From the NCBI GenBank assembly GCA_007922225.1, contig ML679995.1, positions 8,374,689 to 8,438,688 of the forward strand: a stretch of 64,000 nt of DNA, in the 5' to 3' direction. Origin of the DNA: Emydura subglobosa. Lineage: Eukaryota; Chordata; Testudines; Chelidae. Positions 50,431 to 61,430 of this stretch are shown piece after piece; position 1 is the first letter of the stretch; the number at the start of each line of letters is the position of its first letter. Made by a program: the position numbers and the translations under genes. The notes below the pieces were generated by a model that saw only the letters and a list, made by a program, of their open reading frames with translations, was not told the DNA's origin and ran no database searches.

Positions 50431-51751
50431 TTCTTCCTTGACGCAGTTTTGAGTTGTCTCATTTAAGCTTTTGAATTTGTCTTGTCCTGTCATAGACCTG
50501 GCATCCTTGATTCCTGGCTTAATACCAAGGTTACCGCTACTCCACAGAAATGCTGTAAAAATAAGGCTAGAAGAAAATGATCATGTTGCATGTCAGGATT
50601 TATACTGAATGTTTGAATGGTCAAGAAGTATAATTATCATATCTCTCTATCTAATGAATCTTTTCAAAGGACACACATGATCCTTTTTTTTCATAGTTAT
50701 GTTTTAAACAAGGAGGGTAGGAGTAGGGAGGAAAGCAAACTGTGTATAGGGAGATTTTGATAGACCAGTAAAAGGGCCAGGGACCACTTGATAGTATAAC
50801 ATTGATTATCATACTTGTTGCTAACAGCAGCCACAATTGGTAGACCTTTCTGCAGGTCTGTACAGCCTTGGCATGACTAATCCAGGAAGGTAGGGGAGCC
50901 TTTTTCTCAACCTTATCTGACGCTTCACCGCCACCCTCCCGATGAAGTCTCTGGTGGATGTGCGGTTTAGGAGAAAAGCAAGAAGCTTATCTATGCATGC
51001 CCTCTGAGAGATGTTTGTCAGGGCCTCAAGATATGCAGATTCTGCACAAACACATCTGACTAATAAGTGATCTGAGAAAACCACTTCATTAGCTTTTGAA
51101 ACTGTTTGTCCAATTCACATGTTATTGTCTATTAACAAGGATATCTAGGGGTGGGAGAGGTTTGGACTCTTGAGGGATATCTTCTTGGACATGGATTTTG
51201 GGGTCCCCCAATGACAGCTGGAAGACAGGCCAATTGGAAAGCTGCCGCTGTGCTGCTTGAGAACCACCCCAAAATTTGGTAATTATTGAGAGTTGGGGTG
51301 TTTTACTAACCTGTCGCAGACCTGTGTAAATTCCTGAGACTAAGGAAAGTATAAATTTTAAGTGAGAGCACTCTTGTATTTATACAGTTTCTAACAGTCC
51401 ATCTATCTGCTGGACAGCCATGTCTCCATTTGATTTATTTCCTGACACCACCTTGCACAGAATAAGGTTACCAAGAGCATTGGGTTGATAGAACCCTGGG
51501 TAATAGCTGGACTTCCACTTACAAAAATGAAAAAAATCAACTGGTTTGAATCTCATGAATATCAATCGTAGCTTATTTGGCCTTAGGCTAGTTTCTGCCC
51601 GCATACATCCAGACAAGGGGCCTTGATAGAAGAAAGTCCACTAGGGATGGAATGCACCTATAACCTTATCTCCGACAGATGGCCTTTAGAGTCAACCAAC
51701 CCAACTGCTCAGTAGCCTTTGCTAATCAACAGCTCTGTAGCCCTGGCCACT

Positions 51752-52049
51752 AAGGCCTGGTCTACACTTACCTGGCAATTGGGCAGCAGTCGACGGGAGT
51801 TACACAAGCTATGCAGAGTAGCTTGCATAACTCCTGTCGACTGCTGTGCTTCCCTTCTGTGCGGCATCTTCACTGCACTGCGCCGATGGGAACCGCGTTC
51901 CCATCGACGCAGTGCTACATCACTTGAGGGGGTAGTTTTACTGCGCCAACTTCTGGATCGATGGAGCAGGTCTTCACTGACCGTTCAGTCAATCCAGATA
52001 CATCAATCTGACGGCGGCGACTTTGCTGCCGTCAACGTAGATGTACCTT
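51752..52049. mobile_element. MITE with internal string of hairpins (about 298 bp)
   Basis: The element starts 'aaggcctggtctacactta' and ends 'acgtagatgtaccttt', an imperfect inverted terminal repeat. Inside are consecutive hairpins at 51784-51846, 51876-51914 and 52010-52033, with a short one at 51976-51989. It has no coding capacity and is GC-rich relative to its surroundings. Confidence 0.65.
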
Positions 52050-52323
52050 TAGACTATGTCTGCACTGCAGTTAAAAGCCCACAGCTGGCTGGTGCCAGCT
52101 GATGTGGGCTCACGGGCTTCAGGCCAAGGGACTGTGTAGTTGCAATGTAGATGTTCGGGCTGAGGGTGGATCACGGGCTCTAGAACCGTGGGAGAATCGC
52201 AGAGCTCAGGGTACAGCCCGAGCCTGAACACCAACATCACAATTGAACAGCTTTTTTGCCCAAACCTGAGTCAGTTGGCATGGGCCAGCTGAGAGTTTTT
52301 AATTCCAGTACAGACATATCCTA
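52050..52323. mobile_element. MITE with about 60 bp terminal inverted repeats
   Basis: It starts 'agactatgtctgcactgcag' and ends 'ccagtacagacatatcct'. Reverse-complementing the end gives a GGATATGTCTGTACTGGAAT-type start, and the similarity continues through 'cagctgg' and 'gccagctga' blocks for roughly 60 bp. It abuts the preceding MITE with no gap. The internal 'gggctctagaaccgtggg' region is also GC-rich. Confidence 0.7.
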
Positions 52324-52438
52324 AGTAAAGCTACCCTTAGTTTGCAAAATTCACTGCTCCACTAGAGAGAAGGCAACACTGCATTCTGTCCTAGAAATTC
52401 CCCACTAGAACATGGAGCTATGTTGTCAGAGGGAAGTA

Positions 52439-52558
52439 GGGTGACCAGATGTCCCGATTTTATATGGACAGTCCCGATATTTGGGGCTTTTTCTTATATA
52501 GGCGCCTATTACCCTCCAACCCCTGTCCCAATTTTTCACACTTGTTAGCTGGTGACCC
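52439..52558. mobile_element. Short MITE (120 bp), TA target
   Basis: The ends GGGTGACCAG and CTGGTGACCC are inverted copies with one mismatch. They are flanked by TA at 52437-52438 and 52559-52560, suggesting a Tc1/mariner-type target. The interior includes 'gtcccgattttatatggaca' and 'cccgatatttggggcttttt'. It is non-coding. Confidence 0.8.
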
Positions 52559-53082
52559 TAAAGGGAAGGGTAATTAATATCTCTGTCTACTTTGGTGAAT
52601 CTGACCCATTGTGTGTTTCTCATTCCCCCTTCCTCCCCAAATAAATTCTGTCTGTAGGTCTATAGTGCTTTGCCACATCATCCTGAGATGTTTAGTGTAG
52701 TTCAGAGAATGTAGGGCACTACTGAGATTTCAGATTTTAGTCAAAATTTGCTGTTAAATGATCCTGTTGAGAGAGTACCCCACTTATTCATGCAGCATTT
52801 GTCAATTTAGAAAGTTACCGGTAGCCTAATTCATGTTAAACTACATATGGGGACGCTTTATATTAACTTCCATTTTATAAATAGCATAAAGAGTTAAATC
52901 AGTAATAGATGTTTTAATACATGGTTGTTATAATTACACAGTCCAACAGCTTGCTTATAACCATCTGTAACCCCTTCTATCGATGTGCTTATAACCATCC
53001 ATAACATACTACTCGTATCTGCACTATGCTTATTCGAGCTGGGTTAACAGATTTTTCTGTTTGCTGGCAGGTCTGAAATATC

Positions 53083-53102
53083 AAAAAAAAAAAAAAAAAA
53101 AA
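53083..53102 (+). repeat. Poly(A) run, 20 nt
   Basis: Uninterrupted run of 20 A following 'gtctgaaatatc'. It may mark an old retroposon end, but no body is identified. Confidence 0.9.
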
Positions 53103-53339
53103 TTGAAAAATCCTATTTGGATTAAACCACATCCAAAAAGCTGCAAATGCCTAGAAGTGGTGATGACCGCCATAATTAGTAGCCTATAGAGTCATCTCAC
53201 TCTTTCCCCAGCCCAATGACTACTGTAATTCATAATGTCAATTGACAGCCATTCAAGTTGCAAGTTTAAACCCCTGCTCCGGTGACTATTTATAAAAAGT
53301 GGAATAGCTTCAAGAGGAGAGATTGAGAGAGAGCCACAC

Positions 53340-53500
53340 CTGACTAGCTCCTAGCCGTGTGACTCTCCAATTCTGTGGGAGACCCAAGTTCAACTCCCTT
53401 TTTCCACATCAGGCAGATGGTGTAATTGAGTCCAGGTTTCCCACATCCGAGGTGTGTGCTCTAACCACTGGACTAAAAGTTATGAGACCACCACCAACTC
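53340..53500 (-). repeat. tRNA-derived SINE with inverted tRNA-like halves
   Basis: On the minus strand 'ccagtggttagagcacacac' and 'acctggactcaattacacc' resemble a tRNA-like head with A- and B-box-like segments. On the + strand a second tRNA-like piece, 'gtgggagacccaagttcaac' (53376-53395), lies opposite it. Together they form an imperfect fold-back centred near 53410. Confidence 0.6.
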
Positions 53501-53714
53501 CTCCTCCCTCACACCTCTATTTTTGAATGGGATATAAGTCCCAGAAAAAGCCCCCCAGCAGATTCATGTGAAATTGACAAATAGTTGTGGGTTGTCTCAC
53601 ACTGCATTTTTCAGGAAATAAACTATTCACTCCCAAAACATTAACCGAGCTTTAATATTTATAACGTCTATCAATGTATTGATCCTTTATAAACTACATA
53701 TATAAATATCACTA

Positions 53715-53895
53715 TTTCCAAATATAATACCTGGACCTTACATAGCACTTATCAGTAGCTCTCAAAGCACTTTACAAAGGACGTCTGTATCCTTATCTCG
53801 GTTTTACACATGGGGAAACTGAGGCACCGAGGTGAAGTAACTTGGCCCAGATCACTGAGTAGAGCCAGGAATAGAACCCAGCTCTTCTGAGTTCA
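53715..53895 (-). repeat. MIR-like SINE, inverted
   Basis: The segment reads 'tctcaaagcactttacaaag', 'ggggaaactgaggcaccgag', 'gtgaagtaacttggcccaga' and 'agccaggaatagaacccagc'. This is the inverted order of a MIR-type core SINE and is well preserved. Confidence 0.8.
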
Positions 53896-55451
53896 TCCAC
53901 ACAAAAAGCCTCCATCAAAGTAAGTGGAGCTCAAAGGTTGGCCTACATGGAGTCAGCTGCAGAATTGGAGCCTTCATGTTTCTACAATGTGCTGTTTCTC
54001 AATGTCAGAGTTAGTTAAAAGGACACTGATGGTCAGTTTTGGCCCCAAATGTAGACTTTTGAAAATCAAACTTTACAAATCCAGTGACTAATAAAATTGT
54101 TCCCACTGAATGTTTTCTTAAAAATCCAGTGAAAATCATAGTTAAAACAACAAAAACCTGGTTCTGGGTTGCAATCCAAATATGGGAGCTTTGTGCTAGA
54201 GCCTAACAAAACAGAAGGTGAAATTGTCTTGAAACTGTGCAGTCATGAAGAGCGCAATGAAAAACAAAGCATAAATAGTATAAAATAAATTTTATTTTTC
54301 ACATTCATGCTGTTTTCCAGTAATCTAAAATACTGAGTAATATGGGTAAGGATGTCGATTTTCATCAGGTTTTTAATTTATTGTCCCTTTAAACATCTAC
54401 AGAAAAATATACAGACAGTGGGTTTGCCATAGTTTGTTTACTTAGCACTGACTTTTTCTACAATTAGCAATATATTAAATATATAATATACAGCTTGCTT
54501 TGCCGCCACCACCACCCGCTTCCCCATCCACTTCAATCTCTTTCTGTTTTGTTCTGGTACTACAATTGTTTTGTCTTGGGTGAAGGGAAGACGAAATCAT
54601 CCAGTAGATTTTGCTCCCCTGGCTATATAGCATTCTTGGTTATTTTTCAGCTGCACGTGCTTCAGAAATGCAAGATGGCACAAAGCCTTCCAGCTTTTCT
54701 TCCTTGGAGGTGGTGGTAATTGCAGAAGTTTCTCTTGCTATTGCAAGGTTAAAGTCCCAATGTGAAATACTATAAGGGTTTATATAAAAGAATAAATCCT
54801 GTCAGTGCTTGTCCCCCTGTTCTATAGACCGTTATCTGGCACAGCCTTTTGTTTCTGTAGTCTGAAGAGAAAGCATGTTGATGAGACGTTTTTGGAGGGG
54901 GAGAGGAGAGAACCTAAACGCACACTGAGAGACGCTTGATAGCTGCAAAGTAAAGCTGGTGTTAAATGACCTTCCTGTGTTGTGAGCCCAGGCTTTACTC
55001 CTAGGACCCAGTGTCATCAGTGGATGGTAAAATATAGTGGTTATTACAAAGTATCCAGAGCTTGTACAGTTAAGGGGTCTTAAGGGACCCATTGAAAGCA
55101 TAAAATTGCAGGTGAATTGTGTTAAAATAGGTCTTTGAAACTGTTACGTTGAAGTAGATTTTTTGTAATAGGGAAGAAGCTTTTACTACTATGTTGGGGC
55201 TCTTCTGTCCTCCCAGACAGCCATGATTTAGAAGGACCCTGTCCAGTGAACATAGGGGCATCTTGGGAGGGAAAATGCTCAATCATCTTCACTTCAAGAA
55301 CATCACACAGTGAAATCGTTCGCCACAGCATGCAGCATTCCAAATTGCCTCTTGACCTGAGCCATCGTTAGCTGGCTTGCAGTAGAGTTTGGGGAGAAAT
55401 TTGGAAGGGGAGAGTGTTCTATGCATAAATGACAGCAGGGAAGAGAAGTTT

Positions 55452-55470
55452 AAAAAAAAAAAAAAAAAAA
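55452..55470 (+). repeat. Poly(A) run, 19 nt
   Basis: Uninterrupted run of 19 A just upstream of the SINE at 55486. Confidence 0.9.
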
Positions 55471-55485
55471 TTTGGGAAGAAGGAT

Positions 55486-55690
55486 GCTCCAATGGTTAGA
55501 GTACTTGGGAGATCTGGATTCAAGTCCCTGCTCTGCTACAGACTTCATGTGTGACCCTGGGTGAGTCACATGGACTCTGCCTCAATTCCCCTGTAAAATG
55601 GGGAATAGTTGCCCTGTTCCACAGTGGTGATCAGGATAAATACATTGTAGATTATGAGATGCTCAGATGCTGCAATCATTGAAAGGGGGA
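55486..55690 (+). repeat. tRNA-derived SINE, + strand
   Basis: The head 'ctccaatggttagagtactt' and 'ctggattcaagtccctgctc' has tRNA-like A- and B-box segments (GGATTCAAGTCC near 55517). The body 'gtgtgaccctgggtgagtca' and 'cctcaattcccctgtaaaat' is the usual SINE core. The 3' end runs to about 55690 with 'aatcattgaaaggggg'. It should carry an internal pol III promoter, probably decayed. Confidence 0.75.
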
Positions 55691-57002
55691 ATATAAAAAA
55701 TAGCATCAAAACAGACCTACTATAGTGAAGAATTAACTGCTTCTACTCTCCTTGATCTTGTAACCATTGTCTCTGTCAAATCTCTGTTGCACATAGTATC
55801 CCTCATTGTTTGCAGGCTTAACAATCCACTTAAGAGACAGAAAATTGTCATAATTTAAAAAAGAAAGTCGTCATCTTTGGCATGTTTACAAAAACCAGAG
55901 CTTTCTAGCCAGGAAAGTAGGAGGTAATTGGACAGGTTTTCAGCTCTTCATGCCCTTGGAAAAAAAATAATTGAGGCTGGCATTGTTACAAACCGATTTC
56001 AGATGGAGCTGCATGCATGTGTGCACATGTACAGAGGGGTCTACTTACCTTGCAAGGTAGAGTGAAGGTGTCCCAGGACAATGGTATTTATACCCCAATA
56101 AGGGGGAAGCTCTTCTGCTATAACTCATTAGATTATTTTTCAGTAAATACTTGAACTTGTCCCTGTTTGTTTGGTAAGATTAGCTGCCCTCGTTCATTTC
56201 CGTTTGATGGCTCTTCTTCTGTGATACCCTTTGTGATGGAAATGCTCATCAGACACTCGGAATGATCTAACTGATTTGGGCTTGCTGGATTTTTTTGATG
56301 AACGTACAATATGTCTGCTTGGAGGTAGTCACTTTTCCTGCTCCACCTTAGACTTTTTTAATCCCTACTGACAATCAATGTTGCATTGAAACCTGCTTCA
56401 CTTCTGCCACCTCGGTTTCTGACAGTGCACGGACTGACTGCCTCTGGTGGGTCAGCAACTTTAGTATTTCGGGGAGAGGCTGTAGATTTGATTCATTCAA
56501 AACCTTGGGGTGAGGCTGCCAATGTGAATGGGTGGAAAAAAGTTTATTTTACGGAATGATTCCTCTGAGGTCTCTGCCCACATTCTGCCAGCATTAGATT
56601 GGGAGTTCATTCAAGGTTTTTCCTAAGGCAAGTACGTTGACAGTACAAGACATTGAGAAGAGGAGTGAGCTCCTTACAATTGGAACACACATACTGGAGT
56701 ATCCAAAATACTATTATAATTGGCTGACTTAAGAGATTCTCTCATTGGGATCCAAAATGGGGGTGGGGGAAGGGGAGGAGTGTGTGAGATTTCTAGGAGC
56801 AGTTATTTCTCAGGTCACGTCTACACAATATTGTGCTTACGTCACCAGCGTTTTATCTATTTTAGCCACTGTCATTGCTGCAAGGAAAATTCAGCAAATA
56901 TGTCTGTAAACAAGCCCAGAGCCCCTCTTCCAAGAGTTTAATCTCACTAACTTCTCTTATAGCAGGTACAATATTAAAGCTAAGGTAAGCAGAGTGATCT
57001 GG

Positions 57003-57235
57003 ATAGACCGCAGAGCAGTGGACTGGCAGGCCGGAGAGCTTCGTTATAGTCCTGGCTCTGCCACTAAGCTGCTGTGTGACCTTCAAGTCATTTCAAATTA
57101 TTGTGTCTCTGTTTTGCCCCCGACACTTCGTGTGTCTTGTCTGTTTAGATTGTAAACTATTCAGGACGGGAACTGTCTCACTGTAGCGCACCTAGGACAA
57201 TGGGATCCTAATCTTGGCTAGAATCTCCAGGTCTC
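57003..57235 (+). repeat. SINE with head, core and 3' end
   Basis: The head and core 'cagagcagtggactggcagg', 'agtcctggctctgccactaa' and 'gctgctgtgtgaccttcaag' are followed by the 3' part 'agattgtaaactattcagga' and 'cctaggacaatgggatccta'. It links the 3' parts at 1655-1880 and 39628-39755 to a tRNA-like 5' half and so shows the full layout of the family. Confidence 0.75.
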
Positions 57236-57967
57236 CTGTAATACACATAACCCTTGAATTACTCTTTTCAAACTCAATTTTGATTTATGGCTTGAAACCC
57301 AAACTTAACCCCAGAGATCAGGTTTGAAAGGTTCTAATGAAAAGCTACTCAGTTTAGAACTCCCATTCCATCCAAAACCCACTGGTTTTTTTCTGTCCTT
57401 GCCTTCCTCTCTTGCTCCCGGGGGCCCCTCTCTCCAGAAGACTACTTCAGAAGGGAGTAGAAAGAGGCAATATTCTCAGTCTCCACTAGTCATTGCTCAG
57501 AGTCCAGCTATGCTAGGATGAAAGTGCACAATATAAAGCTGAGCTAAAATGCACAGAATGAGAAACTATCAGTTACATAATCCAAGCATCCCACAACCGG
57601 GAGACATGCAATGTCTTTGAATAGGGCCAATGTTTGGCTGTTTGTTCATTACCTCGTCTAATGGGACCCAGAGCTTGAGACAAATTAAAATATATGCTTT
57701 AGCAGGTAAATCCTTTCTTCAGTGGGGATGCACAGCTAGAATATCTTGGTGATCCATGTTTTCCTTAAATTAATACTGTATGGATTATAAATGGATTTGT
57801 AGGTGAATAATTCAGAACTACAAATTGCAAGGAGTGAATTCGCTTGTGGACAGTGAGCTACATAAGTAGTAAGAAAACCAACACATTTAAGACCTGACTC
57901 GATAACTCTATAGAAACCTCTACAACCAGAATGCATTCTTATATTTCCATTATACTGTGCCCTATAT

Positions 57968-58497
57968 CAGTGGTTCTCAACCAGGGGTACATGTACCCCT
58001 GGGGGTCTTCAGTGGTCTTTCAGGGGGTACATCAACTCATCTAGATCAGTGTTTTTCAACGTGTGGGTGGCAGCCACCAGTGGGGTCACAGGACAGATAT
58101 AGGGAGGGTCGCAAGTGCAGAGCCAGCATTAGGGGATGGCAAGCAGGGCAACTGCCCAGGGCCCCAGTCCACGGGGGGTCCCACGAAGCTAAGTTACATG
58201 CTTCAGCCCCGCTGCCGGGCGCTCAGGCTTCAGAAGCAGCTCACAAGTTAAAAACAGGCTCAAAGTATCACACTGAATGTAAGTACAATATTTATATTCC
58301 AATCAATGTGTCGTATAATGATATGGTACAAATGAGGAAGTCAGCAATTTCTCAGTACTAGCGTGCTGTGACACTTCTGTATTTTAATGTCTGATTTTGT
58401 AAGTAAGTAGTTTTTAAGTGAGGTGACACTTGGGATACAGAAGACAAATCAGACTCCTGAAAGGGGGTACAGTAGTCTGGGAAGGTTGAGAACACTG
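57968..58497. mobile_element. hAT element (530 bp), non-autonomous
   Basis: The left end CAGTGGTTCTCAACCA and the reverse complement of the right end, CAGTGTTCTCAACCTT, form an imperfect inverted repeat. The 8 bp flanks CCCTATAT (57960-57967) and CCGTATAT (58498-58505) differ at one base. An internal second hAT-like start 'cagtgtttttcaacgtgtg' (about 58047) and a 22 bp perfect palindrome (57981-58002) are present. No transposase frame is seen. Confidence 0.83.
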
Positions 58498-60274
58498 CCG
58501 TATATAATGGACTCCTTTTGCACGTTGGGTTTTTTCCAGTTTGATCAAATGAGGATCTGCCCGTTGGTATCAGGAAAAGAAAATGACTTGAGCAGAGAAC
58601 AGATTTGTTGAGTAAGACAGTACCACTTTTGTGTCGTCGCCCTTGAGTAAAACTATGCTTTAGGAACATACTGTTTTGGGAAATGGTTATTTTTAATATA
58701 ATGTAGCAAATTCCATATTGAAACTAATCAAGCACAAGTGGAACTTGAATGTGACTTTGGAAGTTGCGTGCAACAACCAAGTAGATACGTTTGAAAAAAT
58801 GAATGGCTTATGTGTCTAATAGAATTAGGTAGGAATTAAGAATTCCTTTCCGTGTGCCCCCCCATGCCTCCCATCCAAGGACTAGGTTAAAGGGAGAGGT
58901 TTTATCTTAGGGGAGATAGGCATCTCTTGTTTTGAGGACAGAATCAGAAGTTGTCATAAAACCTGGAGTATGTGCCACAGTTGTGGTTCATCATACATTT
59001 TCCTTGATTTTTATTTAGGAAAAGGCAATACTGTGGAACAATTCTGAAACGATAAAGGGAAAATAAAATAGCAAAGGATTTACTGTGCACGAAAGAGAGA
59101 AACTGACAATTTTTTAAAAGAGACTAAGGAGGGAAATTGAATATTTGAAGATTATATTTTTTTGTTTTTCCTATTGCTGATCACACAGATCATAAAGCAA
59201 GAGGTGACTGTGAATATGAATAAAGGAGACTTATACTGCTGCAAAATAGAGGGAAACTGGATAACAAACTTTCCTTTTGTGGCTTCAGACTAGTAGGTTC
59301 AAACTGAGTAGAAAGCCAAAGTGGAAGTGACAGGCTTTTGTGTACGGAATCTGTCTGAGGTTAGAGATGCTGAGAAATTAGATGGCACAGGGATTAATTA
59401 AATTCCCTCTTGAAGATAAGAGCAATTGAAACAGCCTTTGAACTGGTTTCAGGGGGACACTGTGATTAAATACGTCGTGTTAGGAAAGCTCTACATGTGC
59501 CCACAAAGCGCTGATTGGAAACCCATGCCAATTTTACACTGGGGCTATTTAAGGTTGCCCTTTTTCCAAAGACTGACTATGCCTTGTAAGGCTCTGGTGT
59601 GAGGTAGCAAGGAGAGGAATTCTTGCTTACTAAACTACTGGTGCCACTTGCTCTGTTTTGGGGACAGTCCCTTCTGTGGTGAGCGGGGGTGGAGGGATGG
59701 CATATAGTGTGCTGAGTTGGCACTGGTCTCCCATGGCAGCAGCGGTACTACAAAAGGGGAGACGTACCTAAGGAAGGGGGATGTTCAGAGAAATGGGGCT
59801 TCAGGGGAGGGAGAAACCCTTCAAGGGAGAACGTTGGTAACTGGATGAGAGGGGATGAGTTGTCCTTCCGCCAGTGAGACATCAGGAGGAACAAGCCAGC
59901 AGGACTCCCTGCTGAAAGGGGGTTCCAGGGAGGATGGAGCTAGGCTGTTCTCAATGGTAGTAGCCATATTTGATTTAGTATCATGTGGTGACTTTGGCCG
60001 GTTTCTAGCTGAATGGTTTCTCCTCTGGTAGAATTAAAGGGCTTGTTTGTCTTCATACCAGTGCCAATGAGGAGTAACTCAGCTCTCACAGGTCCAAGAC
60101 TTTACATTTATAAGTACTAAATTTTCCTTCTTTGTCTACCTACAGCCCTCCCTGCTCTTGTGTCTCCAGGACACCTGTGTTTCTACACAAAGTATCTGTG
60201 CTTTGTCTGAATGACTCTTTTTAGATTAAGAGAACAAAGCAAGAAAGAACAAACGCCCAGAGAAGGTAATCTAA

Positions 60275-60445
60275 ATCCAGGACACTGGACTGTGAATCAG
60301 AAGGCAGGCCAAGTTCTATTGCTGGCTCGGCCAATGGCGTACCCTTGGGGGCTAATCTGTGGATGAAATCTATAGCCTGTGCTGTTCAGGAAGTTGGACT
60401 AGATGCTGACAATCGCCCCTTCTGACCATAAAATCTAGGAAGTGC
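60275..60445 (+). repeat. SINE with CR1-like 3' tail
   Basis: A short head-like piece 'acactggactgtgaatcaga' leads to 'tggatgaaatctatagcctg' and 'caggaagttggactagatgc', ending 'ccccttctgaccataaaatc'. The 3' part is the CR1 terminus. Turtle tRNA SINEs are known to share their tail with CR1, whose reverse transcriptase mobilises them. Confidence 0.65.
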
Positions 60446-61089
60446 AGTGGAGTTACTCCGGGTTTGCATGAGTATAACTGAGAGCAGAATTTGACTCAAG
60501 GGGTCGAGAAAGGTAAATCGAGATGACTGGAAGCTGGTCCTTATTGAGATTTCAAAGCGCTCCCATTTCTTAAGTTGTGCATTTTCGGCTTTGAAGGTGC
60601 CATGTAAATTTACAGCACTTAAAAGCTTTTTAGCAATAATAATGGCAATGCATTTCACAGCCCACAAGTCAGCCGTCTTGCCTGCGCAGCAGACTGAGAA
60701 CATCAGGGACAGTCGTGAGTCACAGATGTCAGTTCCACTCATTCCCTTAAGATCACCATTACCCTAATTATCCTCATTACTGCAAATGGAATCGAATGCA
60801 ATAATGCAGTGCTTGCTTCCTCTAAACACTGCTGAGCCCTGTCTTTCACAAATTGCTCCAGTCCATTCTAAGATAGCCTTTCATAATCTGCACATTATAA
60901 CCAACAAAGTCCTTATAGTTTAATTGCTTGTCGAAAGCTCAGCATATTCAGAAGCCAGTTTGGAATAGGGGACACCGAAAAAGAAAGGGAGTATGGTTCT
61001 GTTCAGGAAAGTGTGTAAGCAAGTGTCTAAGCACAGCAGTAGTAATCCAGTGAGACTACTGAGATGCATAAAGTATCTTTCAAAATAGG

Positions 61090-61430
61090 TGCCTATATGA
61101 TTTTTGATTAGCATGCAGAACTGTGAGTCAGGTGCTCCTGAGTTCTGCTTGGTGATTCCACTGCTGATTTGCTGTGTTATATACAAAAATTGCACAGGCT
61201 CAAATTTTTGTGGTCTAACTAAAGCCAATTATGGCCTGATTTAGAAATGTTGAGCGCCCCTAGCTCCCACTGATTTAATACGGAGATTGAGTGTAAATTA
61301 AGCCAAAAGTGTCTCTGCCCAGGCACCCAAAATAAGAGGCCGCTGTTTAACAAAGACTCTTTGTGCCTGCTTCCCTATCTGTAAAATAGAATTATATTAA
61401 CCATCCCACAGGGATGCAGCTTAATGGAAG
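61090..61430 (+). repeat. SINE, diverged
   Basis: 'gaactgtgagtcaggtgctc' and 'ctgagttctgc' look like a SINE head. 'gtgcctgcttccctatctgt' with 'aaaatagaattatattaacc' and 'atcccacagggatgcagctt' look like the SINE core. The order is right, but the spacing is longer than in the other copies, so an insertion or two adjacent fragments is possible. Confidence 0.5.

Larger units (their letters stand above)
49394..50450 (+). other. PIK3C3: PIK3C3 3' UTR (probable extent)
   Basis: No splice donor or coding frame follows the stop. The first plausible downstream poly(A) signal I find is AATAAA at 50425-50430, followed by a T/GT-rich stretch (50445-50490). This gives a UTR of about 1.05 kb. It would include the MITE at 50081-50190. 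The length is inference without transcript data. Confidence 0.55.

Noticed and set aside
60386..60742. 118-codon open frame on the minus strand
   Set aside because: It begins in a CR1-like SINE tail and shows no recognisable domain or splice sites.
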